A stretch of 64,000 bases of DNA from Siphonodentalium dalli (GCA_032622095.1 CP136067.1:178844556-178908555), one strand, 5' to 3'; shown: positions 45,800 through 57,176, numbered from the stretch's first letter. The notes: generated from the letters alone by a model not told the origin. Made by a program: numbers and translations.

Positions 45800-46486
45800 T
45801 TTATGTTCACTTTTGTTAGTAATCACAATAACCAAACACATGAATGCAACATTTTAAGAGCATTAATAATGCTGAATAGGTCATTGTCGCATGGTTTCTG
45901 TCAAAAAGACACCCAGGATCTCTTAAACTGTCAAAAAGACACCCAGGATCTCGTAAACTGTCAAAAAGACACCCAGGATCTCAGACTCAAAGTCTCGTGT
46001 TTGTGATCGGAGTGAAATATCAACGAAATTTAATTCGGTTTTGATTCTGACTGACAGCGCAATTCCACATCATTGATAGTTGGCCCAATATTAAGTACCG
46101 TACCGAAATATTAGAAGTATAGTTGAAACATCAATTCCAGCATTCTACGCCCAGGTTCACTGCACTATCATGCAATGCCAATTGATAGAGTGCTTAAATA
46201 GGTACATATTTCACGTTTCGACTTGACTGTGGTGTTTGTTCCTTTAATACGGGGAAATGTATTTATGAAACTTGGCATGTATGAATTAGAATTATGTCTC
46301 GTAGCTCGGGTATGTTACAAGTCGGGGATCTGTTTGGAGTATGTGCAGAATACACCCAGACCTCAAGCTGACTAATGCCAAATATCTTTCGGTAGGAATC
46401 GGGGGATCTTCAAAATCGAAGATCAGATAAATTACTACATGGGTTTGGTTACTGAATACTGTGATTACTAATAAAACTGAACATAA
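45800..46486. mobile_element. nested ~0.68-kb insertion with inverted ends
   Basis: The left end TGTTCACTTTTGTTAGTAAT and the right end ATTACTAATAAAACTGAACA are complementary, and a CCAAAC/GTTTGG block follows inside. TA sits on both sides (…GGTTTA / TAACG…), compatible with a TA target duplication. The interior has no transposase frame, only the 30-bp triple repeat listed separately. Confidence 0.6.
45899..45988. repeat. 30-bp tandem repeat, three copies
   Basis: TGTCAAAAAGACACCCAGGA plus TCTC.TAAAC, three units in a row that differ only at one or two positions near the unit end. Because 30 is a multiple of three, one frame stays open through them, but I see no other sign of coding. Confidence 0.9.
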
Positions 46487-46548
46487 CGAACATGACAATT
46501 GGAACTTATTCCCTATTCCTTATTCCTTATTTTCAAAAATGTCGCTTT

Positions 46549-48665
46549 CGACCGATTTGACGGCATGGGTGGGTGGCCAGCCCCAAATACCACCTAGAAA
46601 CACCCCGACCCCCCCCCCCCCCCCACCCATCACCCCCGGGGGGTGCCACCCCGATGGTGTGAAAATGGGGTATGGACCATTTTCGAGAACGGTAAGGATT
46701 TCGACCGATTTGACGGCATGGGTGGGTGGCCCGCCCCAAATACCACCTAGAAACACCCCGACCCCCACCATCACCCCAGGGGGTGCCACCCTGAGGGGGT
46801 GAAAATGGGGTATGGACCATTTTCGAGAACGGTAAGGATTTCGACCGATTTGACGGCATGGGTAGGTGGCCCGCCCCAAATATCATATAGAAACACCCCG
46901 AAGAATTCAGTCATATGCGGAGTCTGGCAAAGCATAATAGGACACAGACCGGCCATCGTCCATCAAATTGGTCGAAATCCTTACCGTTCTCGAAAATGGT
47001 CCATACCCAATTTTCACCCCCTCGGGGTGGCACCCCCGGGGATGATTGGTGGGGGGTCCGGGTGTTTCTAGGTGGTATTTGAGGCGTGCCACCAACCCAT
47101 GCCGTCAAATCGGTGGAAATCCTTACCGTTCTGGAAAATGGTCCATACCCCATTTTCACCCCCTCGGGGTGGCACCCCCCGGGGTTGATGGTTGGGGGTC
47201 GGGGTGTTTCTAGGTGGTATTTGGGTCGGGCCACCCACCCATGCCATCAAATCGGTCGAAATCCTTACCGTTCTCGAAAATAGTCCATACCCCATTTTCA
47301 CCCCCTCGGGGTGGCACCCCCTGGGGGTGATGGGTGGGGGTTCCGGATGTTTCTAGGTGGTATTTGAGGCGGGCCACCCACCCATGCCGTCAAATCGGTC
47401 GAAATCCTTACCGTTCTCGAATATGGTCCATACCCCATTTTCACCCCCTCAAGGTGGCACCCCCCGGGGTGATGGGTGGGGGTCGGGGTGTTTCTATGTA
47501 GTATTTGGGGCAGGCCACCCACCCATGCCGTCAAATTGGTCGAAATCCTTACCGTTCTCGAAAATGGTCCATACCCCATTTTCACCCCCTCGGGGTGGCA
47601 CCCCCAGGGGTGATGGGTGGGGGATCCGGGTGTTTCTAGGTGGTATTTGAGGTGGGCCACCCACCCATGCCGTCAAATTGGTCGAAATCCATACCGTTCT
47701 CGAAAATGGTCCATACCCCATTTTCACCCCTCGGGGTGGCACCCCCGGGGTTGATGGGTGGGAGGTCCGGGTGTTTCTATGTGGTATTTGAGGCGAGCCA
47801 CCCACCCATTCCGTCAAATCGGCCGAAATCCTTACCGTTCTCGAATATGGTCCATACCCCATTTTCACCCCCTCAGGGTGGCACCCCAGGGGTGATGGTG
47901 GGGGTCGGGTGTTTCTATGTGGTATTTGGGGCGGCCACCCACCCATGCCATCAAATCGGTCAAAATCCTTACCGTTCTCGAAAATGGTCCATACCCCATT
48001 TTCACCCCCACCCCGGGGTGATGGGTGGGGGTCGGGGTGTTTCTAGGTGGTATTTGGGGCGGGCCACCCACCCATCGTCAAATTGGTCGAAATCCTTACC
48101 GTGCTCTAAAATGGTCCATACCCCATTTTCACCCCCCTCGGGGTGGCACCCCCGGGGGTGATGGGTGGGGGTCGGGGTGTTTCTATGTGGTATTTGGGGC
48201 GGGCCACCCACCCATGCCGTCAAATTGGTCGAAATCATTACCGTTCTCTAAAATGGTCCATACCCCATTTTCACTCCCCTCGGGGTGGCACCCCCGGGGT
48301 GATGGGTGGGGTCAGGGTGTTTCTAGGTGGTATTTGGGGCAGGCCACCCAACCATGCCGTCAAATCGGTCGAAATCCTTACCGTTCTCGAAAATGGTCCA
48401 TACCCCATTTTCACCCCCTCGGGGTGGCACCCCTTGGGGGTGAGTGGTTGGGGGTCGGGGTGTTTCTAGGTGGTATTTGGGGCGGGCCACCCACCCATGC
48501 CATCAAATTGGTCGAAATCCTTACCGTTTCTCGAAAATGGTCCATACCCCATTTTCACCCCTCGGGGTGGGACCCTCGGGGTGATGGGTGGGGGGTCGGT
48601 GTGTTTCTAGGTGGTATTTGGGGCGGGCCACCCACACATGCCGTCAAATCGGTCGAAAGCGACAT
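46549..48665. repeat. GC-rich ~140-bp satellite, head-to-head array
   Basis: Anchor ACCGTTCTCGAAAATGGTCC (or its complement) recurs about every 140 bp. Two to three units lie in forward orientation (about 46549-46890). Then a ~60-bp unrelated spacer containing AAGAATTCAGTCATATGCGG, and about twelve units in the opposite orientation (about 46960-48665). Units are rich in CCCC/GGGG runs and in a GGGGTGGCACCCC hairpin. Long overlapping frames in several registers are artefacts of a repeat with few stops. Confidence 0.9.
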
Positions 48666-48841
48666 TTTTGAAAATAAGGAATAAGGAATAGGGAATAATT
48701 TCCAATTGTCATGTTCGTGTGAAAATAAACCTTTATTTTGGACTCCATTAAATTTGGGAAAAATAGGGTTAAATTAACACATTTCGGCAAAAATATTAGG
48801 CCTACCTGAAATTTAACATTTTCCGCTCACGCCTGTTTTCT

Positions 48842-50888
48842 TTAAGCCGGGCGCACACGTCGCAACATTGTTATACAACATTGTTGTATGGGTCATACAA
48901 CATTGTTGTAAGCGTCCGCACACGCTACAACAAAATGACACAACAAATGTTATACAACAATGTTGTGACTAACCGCACACGGCGAATTTGTTGTACAACA
49001 AGTCACGTGATAAAACGTCATCGCGTCACGTGTTTGCTGTGCATACTAATTTCAGCTCTGGGTGTTTCCCCCCAAGTTGATGGATGCGGAAAGCATGCAC
49101 CAGGCTCGATTTTGCCACGAATCTCTACCCTGGGCCTGGCTAACGCACGTTATATATATACACTGAACGGATTTTGACCAATTTAGTACTTTTTCATAGG
49201 ATAGGTTATATGGAGTTATCATTATTAAACCTCCAGGCCATATATAATTTGGTTATTTTGTACCTCCTGTGTTATTGGGGAGGGGATATGTGGAGTTATT
49301 ATTATACCTCCTTTATTAAATTATATGGAGTGGTGGGTGAGGCCATAATATACGCCAAACATGGACCTTGTTTTTTTGTTTTATTTGGACAGAGTTACTC
49401 TTACAAGTGTTTATAAATAAATCTCATGTCCTTTCATTATTAATGGGAATTTTGGAAGGAGCATGTAAGTCGTGGACCTTGATTTCGAACCTTTGTTCGT
49501 ATTAACTTTTTTTTAAATCGGCGCAGGCTTTGACCAATGATAAATGACCGAGCGGAACAGGTTATTAGGTTCAAAATATGATGTAATTGTATTTACCAGC
49601 CGCTTGAGCGATAGCCAACTTCTGTGTTGAATATATTGTTATTTTCTCTTCTATGTCTTGGTGAATTAACTTCCTATCCAAGGGAATGACACACCCACAT
49701 CTTGAAAATTGTACAGGTCTGGGTGAATCAACAATAAGCGGGATCACTGATTCGTGGCGATATTGGATTCATCCAGCTCTGACCCATGGTTTCAGAGATT
49801 CATCCAACTCCGGTTGTGTGGCTCTATAGGGCTCAGGTCAACGTTCTTGAGCAGCATTTCCATATGTGGAAGTCATGAATAATTCATTACTTCCACAGAG
49901 AATACCACTACAGAACCCCCGATCCATAGTTCCAAAACCATGGAACCGGGCATGGTAGGTCCAATATGGACATGACTCGCATGAGTCAGAGACAGCCAGA
50001 TAGGGCATATTGATCGACAATAGCCCGATCGGGCAATAATCGACTGATTGATCTTCCACAGCCATAACGGTTGCATAACAGATGTTTCGCTCTCTAAATT
50101 ATTTGTTAATGTTATTTCTCAATTGGTATAATTTAACTAAAAATTTTCACGGTAAACATCCATCAATTCTACGTGTAAATAGGAACCGGAAAATAATTTA
50201 TAGTCAAGTTTGGCTATTAATATTATAGATAAATCGGTGCCGGTGGTTCAAATTGAATCAATTTTATTTTCAGACCTGTACAAGCTGTAGACAGTGTAGT
50301 TTGTACAAATTACTATATTGTCAAGACATGGGAAGTGGAACACCATTGGATAGAATATGTATTCACCAAGACCTATATTATGCAGTAGTCAGTGCAGTAG
50401 GCCATACTGGAGAACTGAACTGAAGTCTTGACCTGTGAGTGTGAACACAGAACAGGAGAATCATTCTCACTCTCAGAAATTACAGAATGCCATGTGCTGG
50501 TGAATAAAATCAAATCACATTTCGAACCCAGGAACCACTCCGCTCGGTCAAACTATATCGTTTCTCAATGTCTGCGCCAATTTTGTTTGAAAGCATGCTT
50601 CAGTTTTCAATGTTAGTTCAAAATATCGACTGTAATAAATTTCGAGGTGGGAGCCGCCATGTTTCTCTTCTCCTTGAGATTTGACGCTGACGTCATAGAC
50701 TAAAAATAGAACGCTGTCCATCCATTGGCTACAACAAGCAACAAAATCGAAATAATTTGATCGTTCCCAACAATGCTGCACAACAAAAAAATTGTTGCAT
50801 GCAACAAAAAACGCGGTACCGCACACGTCGCAACAATGTTGCATAACAATGTTGTGCAACAATGTTGCGACGTGTGCGGTGGGCTTTA
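48842..50888. mobile_element. ~2.05-kb TIR element with ACAACATTGTTGT subrepeats
   Basis: The left end TTTAAGCC.GGCGCACACGTCGCAAC and the right end GTTGCGACGTGTGCGGTGGG followed by CTTTAGA are inverted copies. Both are followed inward by palindromic ACAACATTGTTGTA-type units. Such termini ('CGCACACGTCGCAACATTGTT') are common in PIF/Harbinger-related non-autonomous elements of marine invertebrates, from general recall. The interior has no transposase-like ORF. The longest minus frame (50548-51045) runs across the right terminus into flanking DNA and is unlikely to be a real gene. Confidence 0.75.
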
Positions 50889-51419
50889 GAACTCGAAATA
50901 ACCAATGTGATCTGGTGATGCGGAAACGCCCTGACAATATCTGAATATGGAATGCATCACAAACTCCACCAATGTCCACTCCATTAATCAGAAATGCCGC
51001 CATCATGATTAACGATGTTGTTGTTATTGAAGATATATGATACAAGGATGGAAAGAAAAGAAGAAGTTAAAAAGTTGTCTGTAAATTCCTCAGTCCACTT
51101 CGGGTAACCCTAACGGAATTTGGCAAACTGCATATATTTTGCGCCACCTACGCTGATAGTGCAGGGGAACTGAACTCTGCCTTGAAGTTTTCACTGTCTC
51201 GACCAAATGCATTTCGGCCCCTCGGATACAACAAATACATATGTCGATACGACGTGAACACGACCCAGTGCAATATATTTTCAATCCTAACTCTAGTTTG
51301 CCAATAAGACGAATGTTAGGATACAACATATGATGCAGCTCGTGTGTTTTACACCCGTCAACATTTGTGCAATGCGAGTAGGCCTATCTATAGCGGTGAT
51401 TTATAGAAAATAAATTGCG
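50889..51419. other. no recognised gene
   Basis: Short frames only. The minus frame at 51090-51329 has somewhat balanced composition but no domain, no splice signals I trust and no neighbours. Confidence 0.45.
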
Positions 51420-52210
51420 CACGCTTCATTTTGCTGTAACATAATTATATGTCTTCAAAAATGTAAGACCATAGGTGACGGTTTATAACATAAAGGTGTA
51501 CTCCTTTTATTGCGAAGAAACATATGTGTTCAAAAATACAAGACTTTTATAAGGCTTTATCTCCCCACATTTGAAGGTGTAATTGCATGGTGACATTTGC
51601 TTTCAATAATTAAATAAAATGATAACTAAAATACAATAAAATGTTGTCTGTTGCTAAATAGCGACTGTCATATGTATGTGCTATTCTTACTACATACAAA
51701 CGCAAACTTCTGTCAATGTCCATACATGTTTGCAATTTATAACATATATATGTGTCAAATATATAACATAGTTAATTAACAGACTCAGCCATGTGTTTAA
51801 TGTGAAAATATATAGGGGGCGTTTTATATAATGCAAGTATGCTCGTTTCATTTTTGGGTAATATATGGGCATTATAAAATGTAAAACGGATAGATGACGA
51901 TTTCTAATATAAAGGTGCACACATTTTATTGGTGAGCTGGTTGTGTTCAAAGATACAATATATTTTCCCCACCGTTTAAGAGCAGCAGTCATGTGTGCAA
52001 AAGCAGCAGATATGTATTATAAACGAGGAAATTTGCTTTCAATAATTAAATAAAATGATGACTAAAATACAAACAAATGACATCTGCTGCTAAATAGCGA
52101 CTCTCATGTGGGTGTGCTATTCTGACTACAAACAGATGCAAATTTTCATCAGTATCCATATATGTTTGCAATTTATAACATATATATGTGTCAAATTTAC
52201 AATATAGTTA
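51420..52210. repeat. ~430-bp direct repeat, two diverged copies
   Basis: The segment TTGCTTTCAATAATTAAATA followed by AAATGAT.ACTAAAATACAA ... TTTGCAATTTATAACATATA occurs at about 51598 and 52031. The preceding halves (AAGGTGTAC/AAGGTGCAC ... TTTTATTG) also match. The two copies differ noticeably. No gene. Confidence 0.75.
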
Positions 52211-52900
52211 CAGAAAATAACGACATTTCATACATATGTGTTCAATATATAATAAACATGTGTACATATTGAATACATATAGTGACATTTACCACCGTTC
52301 GCCACATATGTTTGTTCTATTATTGAATATATCGAGCGGATACAATATAGTTACAAAACAAACGCCATACATGACGTCATTATAATTTGTGTTCTTTATA
52401 TCAGAAACTGTTGTCGTTTGGCAATATCCGTAGTTACGATTGCGGTTTTTGAGAAGCCAATCATGGGCACGCGCACGTTACAAGCATATGCATCGATTGG
52501 ATGATTGCGTTCATCTTAACCAATCATAATTAAGGTTACTCGCGGACGGTTGTTAGGCAAGTGATGTTATTCAAACAACTGAAAATCGCCTCCTCGGATT
52601 ATTATTTCCACGAATTACCAATTACAACACACGAGATGTGCAAGACAAACCTGCCTACATATGATAGTGATATAATCATATATACAAGGTGAGTGATCAG
52701 TATCGCCCGAGATAGTATAGTCGGGCTTTTTTGTCCGCGATTATGACATGCGAAAACTATAAAACATAACTGAGTACAAAATAATCACGGCCAATAGAAT
52801 CATATCACCTTGTTGCGAGTTTCAAGACGTTTGAACGGCACTATTTTCTATTAATATTATAGCTATTCGTAATTCTTATATATATATCAGTAGTATAGTT
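52211..52900. other. no recognised gene
   Basis: AT-rich DNA with no ORF or repeat I can support. It includes ACATATGTGTTCAATATATA-type motifs that echo the adjacent repeat. Confidence 0.45.
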
Positions 52901-52902
52901 CA

Positions 52903-53370
52903 TTGTGCAAACCACAACTGATAAAACGAAGACAAATTCTAGTGACGTATATTATTAGACTTGATAAATTAAGACTGTATAAAGACCTCAAAACGGAATA
53001 TCTCACAGAAACATACGTAAAACTGAACATTAGTAAAGGAGAACGTTCAGTTGTTGTCCGATTTCGGTGCGGTATCCTGCCGCTACGTGTAGAGACCGGT
53101 CGATGGCGAAATGAAGACTTGGTCGACCAAATATGTGTGTTCTGCCAATCAAAGTCTGTGGAAGAGGAGCTCCATCTTTTTCTTCAGTGCAACGCATATG
53201 ATAATTTACGGACGGATTTTTTTCGTAGTGCCAATTTCCACATCAATGGTGTGAAATCTCTGACTTATATGGCCAAACATTTATTCGATAACTTTCCGCG
53301 ACAAACTGCTAAATTCCTGTACCGTGCATTTGGAGAAATACAGACATTAATAACGACGCCGCGAAATTAA
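52903..53370 (+). pseudogene. LINE ORF2 C-terminal fragment (zinc-knuckle end)
   Basis: 155 codons matching in style the end of non-LTR retrotransposon reverse transcriptases: a helical basic region, then 'RFRCGILPLRVETGRW', then a CVFC ... H-x4-C cluster that resembles the zinc-binding motif downstream of many LINE RT domains. The RT catalytic domain itself is missing upstream, as expected of a 5'-truncated copy. It is followed by about 130 bp of 3' UTR and an AATTCAATTCAAT tail at about 53503-53518. The frame is still open, so the insertion is not very old or is conserved by chance. Confidence 0.7.
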
Positions 53371-53610
53371 TTAATTAATAATTATATTTATTTTGAAATA
53401 GAGTGACTTATAGGCCCTATGGGTCGGGTTTAATTGTCGATTATTGTTGTGTGTGTATACGCATTTATATATGTAACACAATGTCACTATAATAAACAAA
53501 TATTCAATTCAATTCAATATATTACTCTATTCGTAATTCTTATCATTGATAATTCGTTTTGCGAAAAGGTGTCCACTATATAAGTCAGTTGACGACATAT
53601 ATATACTCAC

Positions 53611-53731
53611 CGTGAAATTTGAGGCGAAGCTTTGGAATGAGCGGTCTCATGAGATTCGCGGCAATTAAGAAGACAATGAGACCAATCACCAGCTTCTTGT
53701 AAAAGTGAAGGTTGGCGAGGGCCGACGTCAT
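53611..53731 (-). CDS. candidate host coding exon, signal-anchor membrane protein
   Basis: On the minus strand a GC-richer block is bounded by TATTTTTCAG at its 5' side (exon start 53756) and G|GTGAGT at its 3' side (exon end 53611). Inside, ATG at 53731 opens 40 codons plus one base (phase-1 donor). The peptide starts MTSALANLHFYKK, continues with a hydrophobic segment LVIGLIVFLIAANLM, and then basic RPLIPKLRLKF. That is the layout of a type II membrane protein such as a Golgi glycosyl- or sulfotransferase, but the family cannot be told from so short a piece. An ATG 23 bases upstream opens a different frame. The exon lies between two LINE fragments; I could not find its continuation to the left. 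Confidence 0.5.
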
Positions 53732-53859
53732 GGCTGAGTGAACACAGACATTTTCGCTGAAAAATAAACGAGTTATTCGTGTCAAGAAGGGCCATACATT
53801 TTCAATATCTACCAATGTGCCAATGATATAGGATATAAAATGCATTGGCCTAATAATTG

Positions 53860-54065
53860 ATTATTAATTTTTCTTTATTCTTTTACAATTTATAAGTATT
53901 TTTGTATTATTTGTTCTCATATTCTTTAACAATTTTATCATTTTTTATAAAAAAAATTTAATTTATCAGTTTTTATAAATTTTTTCTTACATTCTTTAAC
54001 AATTGAAATCATTTTTTTTATCATTATTTCTTACATTCTTCAACAATATTTTTTATAATTGTTTT
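53860..54065. repeat. AT-rich degenerate repeats
   Basis: Repeated TTTTTATAA, TTCTTACATTCTT.AACAAT motifs, at least three loosely spaced copies. Low-complexity; no gene. Confidence 0.5.
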
Positions 54066-54147
54066 CATTCGACTCGCATATATAAGAGAATGCATTGGCA
54101 CAGGGTTTTCACAAAAATTCAAGAAGCTCCCGCCATGAAAGGGTTAA
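54066..54147. mobile_element. TTAA-bounded repeat end (copy of the 23.98-kb end, inverted)
   Basis: GACTCGCATATATAAGAGAA ... GCTCCCGCCATGAAAGGGTTAA is the inverted counterpart of TTAACCCTTTCATGACGGGA ... TATATATGTGAGTC at 23980. Possible piggyBac-type terminus. Confidence 0.45.
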
Positions 54148-54661
54148 CAGCCATATATGCTGAAAAATAAAAGGGCACCAGTCATACTGCATTTCTGTAA
54201 CGAACCACAGACCGGCTGGTTACTAGTCTGTGGTTTTCTATATTTGCGTGTAGTTATATAGTTTTCCACCAACAATGGCGAACGGTATTCCACCAAAGTC
54301 AAATTTCCTACATGCTTTGAGAAGAATTTACTCTGTAAAAACTTATAGATGGAACGGATACTTAGAGCGGTATATTCTTGTTAACGATTTCCGGGTGTTA
54401 CGCAGCAAAACGACAGCCAATTAGAACTCTTTCGCTTGACTTGACTGACGTTTGTCATGCGTGTTGTTGTCCATGTGAGTTTGGACATTTATGTTGATAA
54501 AATAATCGGAGAAAATAATCAAATCACACCGTTGCGCGAAATGGTTCAGCGGTTCTACTGGGACTTTCCAAACTTAAGGTACGAAACTAAGCATACTTTG
54601 TTCGATATTTTGTGCGACTGATAAGGGCAACACGTGACTCTGTTCGCGTTCATAGTTAACG

Positions 54662-55503
54662 TCACTCAAACTGTTCCATAAACTGATCAAACCAATAATC
54701 CTGTATGGCTGTGAACTATGGGGTGTAGAAATAAAATCGAAAAATCACGATCGCCTAGCCTGTGAATCAGTTCATATTACATTTTGCAAACGTTTATTAG
54801 GTGCTGGAAAATATGCATCAAATAATGCTGTCCGTGCAGAACTAGGTAGCTATCCTCTGTATATAGATGCAGCTTGCAGAATGTCGAATTATGCAATCAG
54901 TGTCACCTCGCGTTCGGACTGCGAACTTTTACGAAATGCAGTTAAAGAACAACGGACGGTATTATCTACAAAATCAATTTTCAAATCAGTCGAATCTTTA
55001 GGGTTAACATTACCAGAAACAGGACACGCCACCGACATGGTAACGAAATATTTCCGAAAATCTTTACAAAATAGCTACAACGAGTACTTCCAAGCCAGCC
55101 TGAGTGACAACTGCTCAAAATCAGGCAGCAATAAACTCAGAACATATCGTCTTTACAAGAAAGAGTATATGCGTGAGCCCTATCTTCTCAACGCGAAATC
55201 ATGTACTTGCCATAGAGAAGGGGCGTCATTTACAGCCCCCAGTAAAATTAAAGAATAGAAAGTGTGTGTTTTGCTCTGATGACGTCGTAGAAGATGAAAT
55301 ACATTTCCTTATGGAATGCACTGCATATTCACAACTACGAAAAGAACTTCTCGAGTCAATGGTTAACCATAATCCAAATTTTCCACGCAAACGATCAATT
55401 TATTACTATATTGACAAATGACTGTCCCAATCTAACACGAATAATATGTAAACTGATCCGTCGCTTCTTCGATGCTCGTGCTGAGCAAATAACAGTTAGG
55501 TAA
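54662..55503 (+). pseudogene. broken LINE ORF2 3' fragment
   Basis: From 54662 the frame carries 'KPIILYGCELWG', a hallmark shortly downstream of the RT core in several LINE clades. It continues to a stop at 55258. The expected zinc-knuckle (CVFC ... HFLMEC) and the preceding 'EKGRHLQPP' stretch lie in a different frame (to a stop near 55421), and the last ~40 codons lie in a third. There are therefore at least two frameshifts, near 55180-55200 and near 55400. The 5' end is truncated at about 54660. The copy ends with AATAAATCATTATCTATCTA near 55646-55668, an ATCT-type tail. Non-functional. Confidence 0.75.
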
Positions 55504-55679
55504 CCATAAATACAATACATGATACCGAGACTGCTAGTACATCTCAGCATGTAATTTTGTTCTTGTATATCTTATTATCACACGTTTTTGTATATACTAT
55601 TATCCATTGTATTTGCAAACTGTCCTCGTGTGGATGTTTTTTGCCAATAAATCATTATCTATCTATCTAGTATATATCT

Positions 55680-56450
55680 TAATATCGCGGAAGTCCCCAC
55701 AAAAATGTGGGTAAAATGTCGAGTGATCAAGGGAGATAAACTCTGCATGGAGTATGAAACATATCTCCGCCGTCATGACTCACGTGGTCTCAAGTGAAAA
55801 AAAATGCCGGATATTGAAAAACATACACAAAGGGCACAAATATTTCAGACACATAATGATGATTTTTTACCTTTGGTCCTGAGTTTCTTCAGTTTTAACA
55901 AGTGTGTTCCACCATTATTCGACACCTACCCCCATAGAAACACGAAAACAAAATTGTTCGTAAGAATATTACACTGTTCACCACTTACTCTGTTTCCTAT
56001 CAACTACATATTGCAGGTTGGGGTATGTGATTAGCTGATTTTGACATTGGAGTGATTGCTTATGCAACGAGTCCGTGTCAGTTTATGTTCAGAGTTATAT
56101 ATACCTACAGTCGTAAATAAATTTCGAAGTACAATTGCTAATCGCGCTCGTACCGTGCGCGACTCTGGGAGCAAATGTACGCAAAGTTTACTAAGACTGA
56201 GTTACCTATACAATCTATACTGACTGTCTAAATGCAGTTGATGTTAAAATTACATTATCTCTAAGTTTTAAGCCAGAACCTCTTTCATTGTCAGATATAC
56301 CGAGACAAAGAAACGAATGCTTCTCTGGAAGTTTTGAAGATTTGACTATCGAGTCTCAACTGAAAGGAACAATCACGAATAACTTAAAATGGAAACACCC
56401 CTACCTATGACAGAACGGGTTTCGAACTAACATTATATACCTGAGATAGT
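55680..56450. other. no recognised gene
   Basis: Short frames without motifs. I cannot place the left edge of the virus-like block that follows. Confidence 0.45.
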
Positions 56451-56559
56451 GTCAGTAGTAATCGGGGCGCTATTAGGTCAATTCTATCGATTTTTGCCCC
56501 CTTTGTTTCATCCTATTGTCTTAAGGGGCCAATGGTAGGGGTTTATGAGGGGTCCTTAT

Positions 56560-56700
56560 TGTATGAAAGCCCCTCCTTTTCCTTCTCACTTATATGATAG
56601 GTAGAATGAATTAATGAAGCCCCTCCTTTTCGTTCTTAATTATTTGATAGGTTTTAATTAAAGTCGCTGATTCTTAATTATATGATAGGGTGTCGAAACT
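56560..56700. repeat. short direct repeats (GATAGG / AAGCCCCTCCTTTT)
   Basis: GAAGCCCCTCCTTTTC occurs twice and TTAATTATATGATAGG-type phrases three times within 140 bp. Non-coding, in front of the 144-bp repeat. Confidence 0.7.
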
Positions 56701-56760
56701 CCTCCTTATTCGACCCAACAATGGCCACCATAATTGTCAGCAAGCCTCGTGCACCTGTTT

Positions 56761-57035
56761 GGACCTTTTGAAAACAATAGAAGTGTGCAGGTGTTTGGAC
56801 CACGCTATCCTGAAACAATGGAATCGTGCACCTGGTTAGACCACGTGCCGACGCCTTTTTAATAATCCCGCCACAATTTTGTTTAGCGTCACCATGCTTC
56901 TCGTGGACCTTTTGAAAACGATGGAAGTGTGCAGGTGTTTGGACCACGGTATCCTGAAACAATGGAGTCGTGCACCTGGTTAGACCACGTGCCGACGCCT
57001 TTTTAATAATCCCGCCACAATTATCATTATCAAAT
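56761..57035. repeat. 144-bp direct repeat, two copies
   Basis: GGACCTTTTGAAAACAATAG at 56761 recurs at 56905 (GGACCTTTTGAAAACGATGG). Each copy runs through GTGCAGGTGTTTGGACCACG and ends with TTTTTAATAATCCCGCCACA. The minus strand stays open through both (56678-57145), with the two copies giving a repeated peptide. I see no start context or motif to make it a gene. It lies just upstream of a plus-strand TATA box and may be a promoter-proximal repeat. Confidence 0.75.
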
Positions 57036-57110
57036 CCGGAAATCATACGAGAATCAATCAAAAACGACTTCCGGATTTTGATTGACATCTGATGGACAAA
57101 CATATTTACT

Positions 57111-57176
57111 CTATAAAAGGTGCACCAGCTTGTTATACTGAGCATTGATCTACACGTTACCAGACAAATGTGAGTA
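57111..57176 (+). promoter_or_regulatory. plus-strand TATA promoter with splice-donor-ended leader exon
   Basis: CTATAAAAGG at 57111-57120 is a textbook TATA box. About 50 bases later AAAT|GTGAGT (GT at 57170) looks like a splice donor with no ATG before it. A plausible acceptor, CTGTTTTCCAG, ends at 57279. I could not find the coding exon that would follow on this strand, so the transcript may be non-coding or its exons lie further right. Confidence 0.4.

Larger units (their letters stand above)
45752..48778. mobile_element. composite inverted-repeat element enclosing a GC-rich array
   Basis: The outer arms (45752-45809 and 48721-48778) are inverted copies built around CCCAAATTT.ATGGAGTC and AAAATAAAGGTTTAT. 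The inner arms (46487-46565 and about 48639-48717) are near-perfect inverted copies starting CGAACATGACAATTGGAA and containing CCTATTCCTTATTCC and AAAAATGTCGCTTTCGACCG. On the right the two arm segments are contiguous. On the left they are separated by ~680 bp that itself has inverted ends, so a nested insertion has split the left arm. The continuous arm was therefore at least ~135 bp long. Confidence 0.8.

Noticed and set aside
45899-45988. Three 30-bp repeats considered as a CRISPR-like array
   Set aside because: The units are contiguous with no spacers, in a eukaryotic context, inside a transposon-like insertion.
46461-48684. Several long overlapping open frames (up to about 219 codons) on both strands in the GC-rich array
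   Set aside because: They follow the ~140-bp repeat unit and encode repeated Pro/Gly/His-rich peptides in all registers; the repeat simply lacks stop codons. No start context, no domain.
50548-51045. 165-codon minus frame
   Set aside because: It crosses the terminal inverted repeat of the 48.84-50.89 kb element into flanking DNA and includes palindromic repeat sequence; a real gene with that layout is unlikely.
56678-57145. 155-codon minus frame with an internal repeat
   Set aside because: It consists mainly of the 144-bp direct repeat, has no recognisable motif, and starts just beneath a plus-strand TATA box. Kept only as a repeat.
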